Origin: Alphaproteobacteria bacterium
GTDB lineage: Bacteria; Pseudomonadota; Alphaproteobacteria; Bin65
Reading direction: 5' to 3'
NCBI GenBank assembly: GCA_022819985.1
Contig: JAJEGH010000027.1
Coordinates: forward strand, 62,001 to 126,000
Length of the DNA stretch: 64,000 nt
The first letter of the stretch is position 1, and each line of letters opens with the position of its first letter. A program made the position numbers and the translations under genes. The notes beneath the pieces were generated by a model. That model saw nothing but the letters and a program-made list of their open reading frames with translations, was not told the origin of the DNA and made no database searches. Below, piece by piece: positions 52,805 through 60,646 of the stretch.

Positions 52805-53632
52805 TTAACCCCGCTCCGCCATCCACGCCGCCGCGCGGACCGGCCAGGGGCCGTCCGGGTTGCCGGTCTCCAGGCTGGCTTCGAGATGGTCGCAGCCTTC
52901 GAGGACCATGGTTTCGACGCTGCCGCCGGCCGCTTCGAGAGCAGCGGCCATAACCTCGCCCTGGGTCCGCAGATGCGGGAAATCCGCGCTGCCCCAGGCG
53001 AGCAGGAAGGGCGGCGTCCGGGCGATGTTGGCGACCGGGCTGGCCGGCGTTTCGGCGCCGGACTCCTCCGGGCCGAGGAAGCGCGGCCGCACCGACATGC
53101 CGTTGCCGGGCCGGAAATCGAACACCCCGGACACCGGCAGGCAGCCGCGCACGGCATCGGCCGGCAGGCCGCGCGCCGCCTGCCACCCGTCCGTCACCGC
53201 CATCAGCGCACTGTAATGGCCGCCCGCCGAATGGCCGCCGACGAACATCCGGCCGGGATCGCCGCCATAGTCGCCGATCCGGCCGTGCAGCGCGGCGAAG
53301 CCGTCGAGCACGTCGTGGAACCCGTCCGGGAACAGGGTGCCGGGCGCGAGGCGATAGCCGACCGAGGCGAAGGTCACGCCGCGCGCGGTGAGCGCCGGCG
53401 CCATGAAGGCCATCCATTCCTTGTAGCCGTTGGTCCAGCCGCCGCCGTGGATGAAGGCGAGGACGTCGCCGGCCGGCGCTGCGGACGGGGCGACAAGCAC
53501 GCTCTGGTAGGGGTTTTCGCCGTAGCGGAATTCCTCGAAGGCGATCCCCTCGGCGCGGCGCAGCACCTCCTCGTGATAGGGCCGGGCGAAATCCGAGAGC
53601 GGCTCCTGCGCCGGATAGTCCTCAATCCTCAT
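52805..53632 (-). CDS. alpha/beta hydrolase, kynurenine-formamidase-like
   Basis: A 275-residue esterase or amidase of the HSL/kynurenine-formamidase group. The oxyanion motif FIHGGGWTNG is at 61-69 and the nucleophile S135 in VGGHSAGGHYSAL. The acid is probably in LLAWGSADFPHLR and the His in GCDHLEAS. Formamidases remove formyl groups from amides. The gene is last in the operon that starts at 58868 and overlaps the molybdenum hydroxylase gene by 11 bp. If that operon cleaves a dihydroxypyridine, this enzyme would do the NicD-like deformylation of N-formylmaleamate. This role is inferred from order. Confidence 0.83.
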   Translation of the reverse strand: MRIEDYPAQEPLSDFARPYHEEVLRRAEGIAFEEFRYGENPYQSVLVAPSAAPAGDVLAFIHGGGWTNGYKEWMAFMAPALTARGVTFASVGYRLAPGTLFPDGFHDVLDGFAALHGRIGDYGGDPGRMFVGGHSAGGHYSALMAVTDGWQAARGLPADAVRGCLPVSGVFDFRPGNGMSVRPRFLGPEESGAETPASPVANIARTPPFLLAWGSADFPHLRTQGEVMAAALEAAGGSVETMVLEGCDHLEASLETGNPDGPWPVRAAAWMAERG

Positions 53633-55949
53633 CGCCGTCCTCCAGCATCGTGTCCAGCACCCGCTCCGGCGTCAGCGGCAGCCGGCGCAGCCGCGTGCCG
53701 GCGGCCGTGGCCACCGCATTGGCGATCGCCGCCGGTACGGGCACCAGCCCGATCTCGCCGATCCCCTTGGCGCCGAACGGCCCGCCGGGCTCCGCGGCCT
53801 CGACGATGATCGAGTGGATGCCGAACGGCGCATCGAGCGAGGTCGGCGCCTTGTAGTCCATCATCGACGGGTTCACGAGGCGCGGCCCGTCGAACACCAT
53901 CTCCTCGGTGAGCGCGAAGCCCATACCTTGGACGAAGCCGCCCTCGATCTGGCCCTCCACCGAGCCGGGATTGATCGCCTTGCCGACATCCATCGCGGAC
54001 CAGACCTCGGCGACGTCCGCCTTGCCGGTCGTCTCGTCGATCTCGACCGCCGCGATCATGCAGCCGAAGCTGTAGACCCCGATCTGCGGGAACGGCAGGC
54101 CCTTGGCGACGGCCCGTTTCGGATCGACGCTCGGCCGGTTGTAGACCCAGGTATCGGTGCCGACGATGGGCCCGCCGGCGGCCCAGTGCGCCCGGCCGGA
54201 GACCTCGAAGAAGCTCAGCTCCTTGTCCGGCACGCCCTTGATGCCGACCCGGCCGCCGTCGCGCAGTTCCAGGTCTTCGACGGCGCATTCGAAAATCTCC
54301 GACGCGTGGCGCTTGATCTGCTCCGCCACCTTGTCCGCCGCAGCGACGACCGAGCGCCCGGTCGTGTAGGTGACGCGACTCGCCGTCGTGCCCCAGTTGT
54401 AGGGCGAACCGTCGGTATCCGGGCTGGCGATCGCCACCCGGTCGGCCGGCACCCTGAGCGCCGAGGCGCACATCTGGGTGAGCACCGTATCCGAGCCCTG
54501 GCCGATATCGACCGCGCCGGTGTTGAGCACGACCGAGCCGTCCTCAAGCAGCCGGACAATGGCGCCGGTCGCCAGCAGGCCGCTGATATGGGCGCAGGCC
54601 GCAACGCCCAGCGCGCGCCGCTTGCCGGGCGGCGCCGGCAACGCCCTGCCCTGCTCCCAGCCCGACGCCGCCTTCGCCTTTTCGATACACTCGACCAGCC
54701 CGTTCGAAGCCACCTCGCCGCCGCCGAACCAGCGGTCGCCGGGCTCCATCCTGTTTTTCAGGCGCAGGTCGAGGGGATCCATGCCGAGCCGGTCGGCGAT
54801 CTCGTCGATCTGGCTCTCGGTCGCGAAGGTGACCTGGGGGTTGCCGAAGCCGCGGAAGGCGCCGAAGCGCATGCGGTTGGTGTAAACCAGCTTGCCGGAG
54901 GCGCGGCAGTGCGGGATGCGGTACGGCCCGCGGCTCATCAGCAGGCTGTAGCCGAGCACGCCGGGGCTGTCGTCGCCATAGGCGCCGCAATCCAGCACGG
55001 CGCTCAGTTCGCGCGCCACCAGCGTGCCGTCCTTCTTCGCGCCGGTCCTGCAGCGGATTTTGAACGGGTGGCGCGCGCGCACCGTCTCGAAATCCTCGGT
55101 CCGGTTCAGGATCAGCCTGACCGGCCGGCCGGTCTTCAGCGCCAGCTGCACGACGAGCGGCTGGACATGCGGCTCCATCTTGTTGCCGAAGCCGGCGCCG
55201 ACCTTGGGCGTGAGGCAGCGCAGCTTCGACATCGGCAGTTGCAGGGCCTCGCAGACATTCGCCTGCACCCGGAACACCGACTGATTGGCCGACCACAGCG
55301 TGACCCGGCCCTCGGCATCGACCTCCGCCAGCGCGCCGACGGGCTCGATGGAGAGATGGGCCTGCGCCGGCGTTTCGAATTCGCCCTCCACGATCACGTC
55401 GCACTCCGCCCAGGCGCCGTCGACATCGCCTTCGGACAGTTCGGTCTCCGACGCGACATTGCCGCCGCAGATCGCCGGGAAGACCTTGAAATAATCCGCC
55501 AGCCCCTCGTGGATGAGCGGCGCGTCCGGCGCCATCGCGTCCTCCGGCGTGGCGGCGACCGGCAGGTCCTCGTACTCGACCCGGATCAGCGCGGCGGCCC
55601 GGCGCGCCGTCTCCTCGTCCTCCGCCGCGACGACCGCAACCGGCTCGCCCGGATAGCGCACCTTGCCCTGCGCGATGGCGGGCTCGTCCTTGATGAAGGC
55701 GCCCATGCGGCCGTCCGGGAAATCGCCGCCGGTCAGCACGCAGGCGACGCCCGGAACCGCCTCGGCCGCCCTGGTGTCGTATCCGCGGATGCGGGCATGG
55801 GCGAGCGGGCTGGCATGGATCGCGGCGTGCAGCATGTCCGGCCGGACCATGTCGGCGATATACTGCGCCCGGCCGGTCACCTTTTCGCGGGCGTCGAGCC
55901 GGGGCAGGCTGGCGCCGACGCCGGTTGCGGCGGTATCGCGTGGGGTCAC
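53622..55949 (-). CDS. xanthine dehydrogenase-family molybdopterin-binding subunit, second system
   Basis: A 775-residue catalytic subunit starting at GTG 55949, whose GTGA overlaps the 2Fe-2S gene stop. LDAREKVTGRAQYIADMV is the family start. The loop KVGAGFGNKMEP differs from the usual GGAFGGK, and RFGAFRGFGNPQ is the Arg-bearing active-site loop. GAKGIGEIGLVPVPAAIANA has the catalytic Glu. As in the first system there is no CO-dehydrogenase AYRCSFR loop, so a ring hydroxylase is more likely. It is distinct from the protein at 35149-37485. The frame open to 56354 is a shadow of the upstream genes. Confidence 0.92.
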   Translation of the reverse strand: MTPRDTAATGVGASLPRLDAREKVTGRAQYIADMVRPDMLHAAIHASPLAHARIRGYDTRAAEAVPGVACVLTGGDFPDGRMGAFIKDEPAIAQGKVRYPGEPVAVVAAEDEETARRAAALIRVEYEDLPVAATPEDAMAPDAPLIHEGLADYFKVFPAICGGNVASETELSEGDVDGAWAECDVIVEGEFETPAQAHLSIEPVGALAEVDAEGRVTLWSANQSVFRVQANVCEALQLPMSKLRCLTPKVGAGFGNKMEPHVQPLVVQLALKTGRPVRLILNRTEDFETVRARHPFKIRCRTGAKKDGTLVARELSAVLDCGAYGDDSPGVLGYSLLMSRGPYRIPHCRASGKLVYTNRMRFGAFRGFGNPQVTFATESQIDEIADRLGMDPLDLRLKNRMEPGDRWFGGGEVASNGLVECIEKAKAASGWEQGRALPAPPGKRRALGVAACAHISGLLATGAIVRLLEDGSVVLNTGAVDIGQGSDTVLTQMCASALRVPADRVAIASPDTDGSPYNWGTTASRVTYTTGRSVVAAADKVAEQIKRHASEIFECAVEDLELRDGGRVGIKGVPDKELSFFEVSGRAHWAAGGPIVGTDTWVYNRPSVDPKRAVAKGLPFPQIGVYSFGCMIAAVEIDETTGKADVAEVWSAMDVGKAINPGSVEGQIEGGFVQGMGFALTEEMVFDGPRLVNPSMMDYKAPTSLDAPFGIHSIIVEAAEPGGPFGAKGIGEIGLVPVPAAIANAVATAAGTRLRRLPLTPERVLDTMLEDGDED

Positions 55950-56431
55950 GGCCGCGCCTCCGAAGCCCTTACGATGGCTTCGACGATCTTCTTGTATCCC
56001 GAGCAGCGGCACAGGTTGCCCGACAGGCCGGCCCGCACCTCGTCCACCGACAGCGGCGCGTTGCGGCGCAGCAGGGCATGGGCGGAGATCAGGATGCCGG
56101 GCGTGCAGAAGCCGCACTGGACGGCGTTGCCCTCGGCCAGCGCCTGCTGGACCGGCGCGAGCGCGCCCGCCGGCGCCAGCCCTTCGACGGTCACGATGTC
56201 CCGGCCGGTACAGTTGAGCGCGAGCGACAGGCAGCTGCGCACCGGCTCGCCGTCGATCATGACGGTGCAGGCGCCGCACACCCCCTGGTTGCAGCCGCGC
56301 TTCGCGCCGGTGAGGCCGAGTTCGTCGCGCAGGACGGTGAGCAGCGTCGTCCACGGCGCCACCGCAGCGACCGGCCGCTCGGCGCCGTTGACCCTAAGGG
56401 TGACGGGGAGCGTGACGGGTTCGCCGGTCAT
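55946..56431 (-). CDS. molybdenum hydroxylase 2Fe-2S subunit, second system
   Basis: A 161-residue two-cluster subunit: GCNQGVCGACTVMIDG with the following SCLSLAL for the first cluster, VQCGFCTPGILI and GNLCRCSGYKKIVEA for the second. Four-base overlaps on both sides tie it to the FAD and molybdenum genes. Confidence 0.96.
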   Translation of the reverse strand: MTGEPVTLPVTLRVNGAERPVAAVAPWTTLLTVLRDELGLTGAKRGCNQGVCGACTVMIDGEPVRSCLSLALNCTGRDIVTVEGLAPAGALAPVQQALAEGNAVQCGFCTPGILISAHALLRRNAPLSVDEVRAGLSGNLCRCSGYKKIVEAIVRASEARP

Positions 56432-57282
56432 TGCGTTTCCCCGAGTTTCTGCATCGCCTCTCCGATCGCCTGCCGGACCATCCGGGGTGCGACCCGGCGC
56501 CGGTAGCCGGCGCTGGCGCGCACATCGTCGACCGGGTCGAACGCCTCGGCCAGCGCATCGGTCAGCCGGCCGATTTCGGCGTTGCCCAAAGGACCGCCCA
56601 GCAATTCGGCCTCGATATCGCGCCGCCTTGCCGGCACGGGGCCGCAGGCGCCGACGGCGACCGCCAGATGGGTGCAGGCCCCGCCGTCCATACCGAGCGC
56701 CAGCGCGACCGAAGCGATGGCGAAATCCCCGGCGACCCGCGCCAGTTTCGTGTAGCTGCCGACCGTGCCGGCCGGCGCCGGCGGCAGGATGACGGACTCG
56801 ATCAGTTCGCCCGGTTCGAGCGCGGTTTCGTACCAGTCGCGGAAGAAATCGCCGGCCGGGACGGTGCGGCGGCCTTCGGCGCCGGCCAGCGCGAACCGGG
56901 CATCGGCGGCGACCAGCGCCGGCGGATAGTCGGCGGCCGGATCGGCGAAGGCGCAGGAGCCGCCGATGGTCCCCATGTTGCGCACCGGCGGGTTGGCGAT
57001 CTGCGCGGCGGCCTCGCGCAGCACCCGCTGGCCGTCGCGCAGGTCGGTTTCCTCCGCCGTCTCGCGATGGCGGCGCATGGCCCCGATAACGACCGTTCCG
57101 TCGGGCCGGCGAGACGCCTCGCGCAGCGCCGCCACGTCGCGCAGCGAGACCAGCCGCTCCGGCGCGACCAGGTCGGCGTTCATCATCGCCACCAGCGTCG
57201 CGCCGCCGGCGAGGCAGGCCGCGCCCTCCGCTTGCAGGGCGGCGACCGCGGCCTCGATACTGTCCGGCCTGACGAATTCCAT
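56428..57282 (-). CDS. molybdenum hydroxylase FAD-binding subunit, second system
   Basis: A 284-residue FAD subunit starting MEFVRPDSIEAAVAAL. CLAGGATLVAMMNADLVAPE and PVRNMGTIGGSCAFADPAAD bind FAD, and RRVAPRMVRQAIGEAM ends the CO-dehydrogenase flavoprotein domain. It begins 6 bp after the CoxG-like gene. Confidence 0.95.
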   Translation of the reverse strand: MEFVRPDSIEAAVAALQAEGAACLAGGATLVAMMNADLVAPERLVSLRDVAALREASRRPDGTVVIGAMRRHRETAEETDLRDGQRVLREAAAQIANPPVRNMGTIGGSCAFADPAADYPPALVAADARFALAGAEGRRTVPAGDFFRDWYETALEPGELIESVILPPAPAGTVGSYTKLARVAGDFAIASVALALGMDGGACTHLAVAVGACGPVPARRRDIEAELLGGPLGNAEIGRLTDALAEAFDPVDDVRASAGYRRRVAPRMVRQAIGEAMQKLGETQ

Positions 57283-57288
57283 GACCGT

Positions 57289-57750
57289 CTATCCGCCGGA
57301 TGCCGCTTCGTTGACGCGGGCTTCGAGATTGCCGGCAAATTCCGAGGCCAGCGACTGCGCTTTCTTCTTCATCACCCCGAACCCGAATTTGCCGAGCCGG
57401 CCGGTCACCGTCATGTCCGCTTCATAGGACACGCGCGTTCCGCCGTCATCCGCCGGCGCCAGGGTCAGGATGTTGTCCGAGCGCAGATTGCTCGCACGGC
57501 CGCCTTCCTCGCCGCGGGTCACCGTCACAACCCTGACAGGCGGCTCCTCCTCGAGCACTTCGACCTCGGCGGCGAATTTGGCCGCGATCGGCCCCAGCTT
57601 CACGCCGATCCGGGCGCGGTACAGCGTCGGCGACACGGCCTCGATCTCCTCGCAGCCGGGCAGGCAGGCGCCGACGACCTGCGGATCGCGGATCGCCCGC
57701 CAGGTCCGCTCGACCGGCGCCGCGACGACGAAGCTGTCGGCGATCTTCAT
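57289..57750 (-). CDS. CoxG-like SRPBCC-fold protein
   Basis: A 153-residue SRPBCC protein of the CoxG family. MKIADSFVVAAPVERTWRAI, the block VGACLPGCEEIEAV and AKFAAEVEVLEEEPP are signatures. CoxG proteins occur with molybdenum hydroxylases and are thought to help in membrane recruitment or assembly of the enzyme. Located between the NicX-like gene (38 bp upstream) and the FAD subunit gene (6 bp downstream). The first hydroxylase operon (35149-38836) has no such gene. Confidence 0.9.
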   Translation of the reverse strand: MKIADSFVVAAPVERTWRAIRDPQVVGACLPGCEEIEAVSPTLYRARIGVKLGPIAAKFAAEVEVLEEEPPVRVVTVTRGEEGGRASNLRSDNILTLAPADDGGTRVSYEADMTVTGRLGKFGFGVMKKKAQSLASEFAGNLEARVNEAASGG

Positions 57751-57788
57751 GGAGCCGGAACGGAAATCCGGTGCGCCAGCCCTTCGGC

Positions 57789-58868
57789 CTAGCGCATTTC
57801 CCGCGGCACGATCATCGCGGGATCGACGATCCGGCCCTTTTCGATGATCACCTTGTTGTCGAGCATCATCGTGCAGTCGCGCATCGGCACATCGTAATGC
57901 CCCCGGGTATTGCGCGAACCGCCGCCCTGGGTGTTCGGCCCGGTCGAGAACAGGAAGTTGCCGGGAAAGGTCCGCGCCGCGGCCCGGCTGCGTTCCGGCT
58001 CGTCGCCGTTCAGCGCGATGCCGTACCACAGGGCCTGCGGATTCAGGCCCCAGCCGAGATGCGAGATGGCGTAGGGGTCCATGTCGTTCTCGTCTTCCCG
58101 GTTGTCGTCCAGCCAGTCCTGCATCAGCTTGGCGTCCAGCCCGCCCTCGACCTTGCGGATATAGCCGTCCTCGACGGTGAGGCGGATCTCGTCCTGGATG
58201 TAGCGGCAGTAGGGCAGGATCACGATGTCGCCGGGGGCGAGCACGACCGTGCCGTTGGCCGAGCCTTCGTTCGGGAAGGTGTGGATGTGGCCGCCGCCCC
58301 AATGGTCGAAGCGGCCCGGCTCGTCGGCAAAGCCGTATTGCGTCATCACCGGGTATTCGCCGCAGTCCCAGGTCAGGTCGGTGCCGGCGTCGCTGATCAC
58401 CCGGGCCGTCTTCGTCTTGGCGTAGAGCGCATCGCCGTAGAGGCAGGCTTCCTTTAGGCCCTTCGGCGCCATGAGCTGTTCGAGATCGTCCGGCGCGTCG
58501 ATGATCATCTGGACGCGGGTGCCGGCCTCGGTCACATCCTTCAGCCAGCGGGTGAACAGCGGGACGTGGAAGATGACGATCATGTCGGCCGCTTTGGCCG
58601 CCTCGAGGGTGCCCTTGCACCGGCCGATGGTCCCGACGCCGACGCGCGTCCAGGACGGGATGCTGTTGACGCACATTTCGTAGATGTCGGCGCCCAGCTC
58701 GTCGGCCGCGGCGAAGGCGGCCTCGATATACTCGCGCCGGGTCGACAGGTCCGAAACGCAGGCGATCGTCTCGCCCTCCCTGACCCGGCACAGTTCGAAC
58801 TGGCGCCTGTACAGCATGGCCAGCTTGGCCGGATTGACCTCCTGCGCGCGCTGATTGAAATGCACCAT
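57789..58868 (-). CDS. NicX-like ring-cleaving dioxygenase (2,5-dihydroxypyridine dioxygenase type)
   Basis: A 359-residue protein of the M29-aminopeptidase-like family that includes NicX, the Fe(II) dioxygenase opening 2,5-dihydroxypyridine to N-formylmaleamate. The NicX metal ligands, known as H265, H318 and D320 in Pseudomonas, match H270 in YAISHLGWGLNP and H324/D326 in TRGHYDVPMRDC, with near-equal spacing (54 and 2 against 53 and 2). Length is also close (about 350). Such proteins are often mislabelled leucyl aminopeptidase. First gene of a six-gene operon with a molybdenum hydroxylase and a formamidase-like enzyme, divergent from a TetR gene. The ring substrate need not be nicotinate-derived. 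Confidence 0.72.
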   Translation of the reverse strand: MVHFNQRAQEVNPAKLAMLYRRQFELCRVREGETIACVSDLSTRREYIEAAFAAADELGADIYEMCVNSIPSWTRVGVGTIGRCKGTLEAAKAADMIVIFHVPLFTRWLKDVTEAGTRVQMIIDAPDDLEQLMAPKGLKEACLYGDALYAKTKTARVISDAGTDLTWDCGEYPVMTQYGFADEPGRFDHWGGGHIHTFPNEGSANGTVVLAPGDIVILPYCRYIQDEIRLTVEDGYIRKVEGGLDAKLMQDWLDDNREDENDMDPYAISHLGWGLNPQALWYGIALNGDEPERSRAAARTFPGNFLFSTGPNTQGGGSRNTRGHYDVPMRDCTMMLDNKVIIEKGRIVDPAMIVPREMR

Positions 58869-58920
58869 GCTCCTTCTCCCTCCGTCGCCGCCTCTTGCCC
58901 GCCCGGCAAGGGCCGTTGCA

Positions 58921-58941
58921 TAAATGAACACTGTTCGTTTA
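58921..58941. promoter_or_regulatory. TetR operator between divergent NicX-like and tetR genes
   Basis: TAAATGAAC-ACT-GTTCGTTTA is a 9-bp inverted repeat with one mismatch and a 3-bp centre, 52 bp before the NicX-like start and 50 bp before the TetR start. It is the only AT-rich palindrome in the gap, and the site where the TetR product would repress both operons. Confidence 0.65.
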
Positions 58942-58991
58942 TAGCCCCAAGGTGCGGCCGATCCGGCCGGCAAGTCAAGAACGATTCGGCC

Positions 58992-59567
58992 ATGGCGCAG
59001 ACGAAGAAAGAAGACATCCGCGCCGGCATCGTCGACAGCGCCCGCCGCGAATTCCAGGAACGGGGCTACGCCGCGACGACGATCCGCGGCATCGCCCGGC
59101 GGGCCGGCATTTCGCCGTCGAACGTCTATGTCTATTTCGATTCGAAGCTCGAAATCCTGTTCGCCATCTACGATCCGTGGCTGCGCGGCCGGATCCGGGC
59201 GCTCGAAGCCGAGGCCGCGGCGATCGCCGATCCGCGGCAGCGGCTGCGCACCGTTATCGCGACGCTGTGGAAGACCTTTCCGGCCGCCGACGGCGCCTTC
59301 GGCAACACCTTCGTCGAGGGGCTGGCGGTTTCGGGCCGCGAGGGCCGTTATTCGCGCGACCTGCTGCTCTGGGCCGAACGCCGCATCGCCGATCTCATCC
59401 TGTCCTGCCTGCCGGAAGACCGCGCCCGGCAGCTGCAGGATACCGCTCTCGCCCATATCCTGTTCATGGCGTTCGACGGCTTCGCGGTGAACTATGTCCT
59501 GGTCGGCCCGTCGCGCCGGCTCGAACGCTGCCTCGACCTGATGGTCGACCTGATCCTGGGCGAGTAA
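58992..59567 (+). CDS. TetR/AcrR family repressor
   Basis: A 191-residue repressor. The helix-turn-helix is in about 10-52: FQERGYAATTIRGIARRAG, ISPSNVYVYFDSKLEIL, with the usual Y-x-YF. The C-terminal ligand domain is helical and not typed. The ATG at 58992 is the natural family start; the longer frame upstream overlaps the divergent gene. It probably binds 58921-58941 and senses the ring compound or an intermediate. Confidence 0.92.
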   Translation: MAQTKKEDIRAGIVDSARREFQERGYAATTIRGIARRAGISPSNVYVYFDSKLEILFAIYDPWLRGRIRALEAEAAAIADPRQRLRTVIATLWKTFPAADGAFGNTFVEGLAVSGREGRYSRDLLLWAERRIADLILSCLPEDRARQLQDTALAHILFMAFDGFAVNYVLVGPSRRLERCLDLMVDLILGE

Positions 59568-59598
59568 TCCACCCCTCCCCGGCCCGCCTGCGGTGCGC

Positions 59599-60420
59599 CT
59601 ATCCGGCGGCGCCTCCCCCGGCGGCCAGCAAAAGGAAGGTCACGTTGTCCTGACCGGGGCCGGCGGCGGCGCGGACGGCGGAAAGAAGGCCGTCGGCCGC
59701 CGCTTCCGCGCTGCCCTGCGCCGCGCCCAGTTCTTGCGCGATCCGCTCTTCGGCCAGGGTTTCGATCCCGTCGCTGGCGATCAGCAGAAACCCGCCCGGC
59801 CCGAGACGGCAGGGGCGACGCCCGCAATCGACCGTTTCCGCCGGCCGGCCGGTTACCGCCGAGCGCAGCATGTTGCGCCGCCGGTCGCGCCGCGCGGCCT
59901 CGGGCGTCAGTTCCCCCGCCCGGACGAGCCCTGCCAGAACCGGCGCCATCGAATGATCGGCATTCAGCCGCACGAGGGTTCCGTCCGCAAACAGCCACAT
60001 CGGCGAATCGCCGACGCTCAGCCACTCGATGCTGCGTCCGTCGTAGAGCGCGGCGACGACCGTGGTGCCCAGGCCGCGAAGCCGCGCATCGTCGGTCTCC
60101 TGCCGATGCAGGCTGGCGGTCGCCGTCTCCAGGCAGGCGCGAAACCGGGCGCCGGCCATGCCGTCCAGGACCGGAAAGTCCCGGGAGAAAGTCTCGACCG
60201 CGGTATGGCTGGCGATCGCACCGCCCGCCGCGCCGCCCATACCGTCGGCGAGAATCAGGAGGAGCGCGGGCGCTTCCCCGCTTCCCCCCGGATCGACTTC
60301 CAGCGCCGCGAAGGCGTCTTCCTGATAGGGACGCGCGCCCTGCCATTGCCGGCAGGCCAACGGCCATCGCAGGGGCCCGGAAGGCCCTGCCGCCGCTTGC
60401 CGGGAGATACGATCTGTCAT
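59599..60420 (-). CDS. PP2C-type serine/threonine phosphatase
   Basis: A 273-residue metal-dependent phosphatase. RPYQEDAFAALEV (E34-D35), LILADGMGGAAGG (D59-G60-M-G-G), GLGTTVVAALYD, WLSVGDSPMWLF, LLIASDGIETL and GPGQDNVTFLLL give nearly all PP2C motifs. No kinase, FHA or type VI secretion gene lies beside it, unlike many bacterial PP2Cs. It is soluble with no membrane segment. Ends 31 bp from the TetR gene stop, convergent. Confidence 0.92.
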   Translation of the reverse strand: MTDRISRQAAAGPSGPLRWPLACRQWQGARPYQEDAFAALEVDPGGSGEAPALLLILADGMGGAAGGAIASHTAVETFSRDFPVLDGMAGARFRACLETATASLHRQETDDARLRGLGTTVVAALYDGRSIEWLSVGDSPMWLFADGTLVRLNADHSMAPVLAGLVRAGELTPEAARRDRRRNMLRSAVTGRPAETVDCGRRPCRLGPGGFLLIASDGIETLAEERIAQELGAAQGSAEAAADGLLSAVRAAAGPGQDNVTFLLLAAGGGAAG

Positions 60421-60646
60421 TGGTCCCTACTGCCCTTCGAACGGCGCGTCGGTCCGGGAAACAAGCGTGCCGGCACAGGAGCCCGCGCCGTGCGAACCGG
60501 AAGGATACACCGATCGGCCCGCGGACGGGCAATGCCGCCGGGCCGCTTCGCCGCCGCGGACGAAGCGGGTTCCGGCACTTTCGAATAGCGGCTCCCGGAT
60601 GCGGCTGCTACCCTCGCCGCGCGGATAGAACCGGGGGAAGGGCGAT

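Noticed and set aside
53814..56792. 992-codon plus-strand open frame
   Set aside because: Antisense of the second molybdenum hydroxylase genes, all of which have firm domains.
57789..58868. M29 leucyl aminopeptidase
   Set aside because: The His and Asp positions and spacing follow NicX, and the operon context is ring catabolism.
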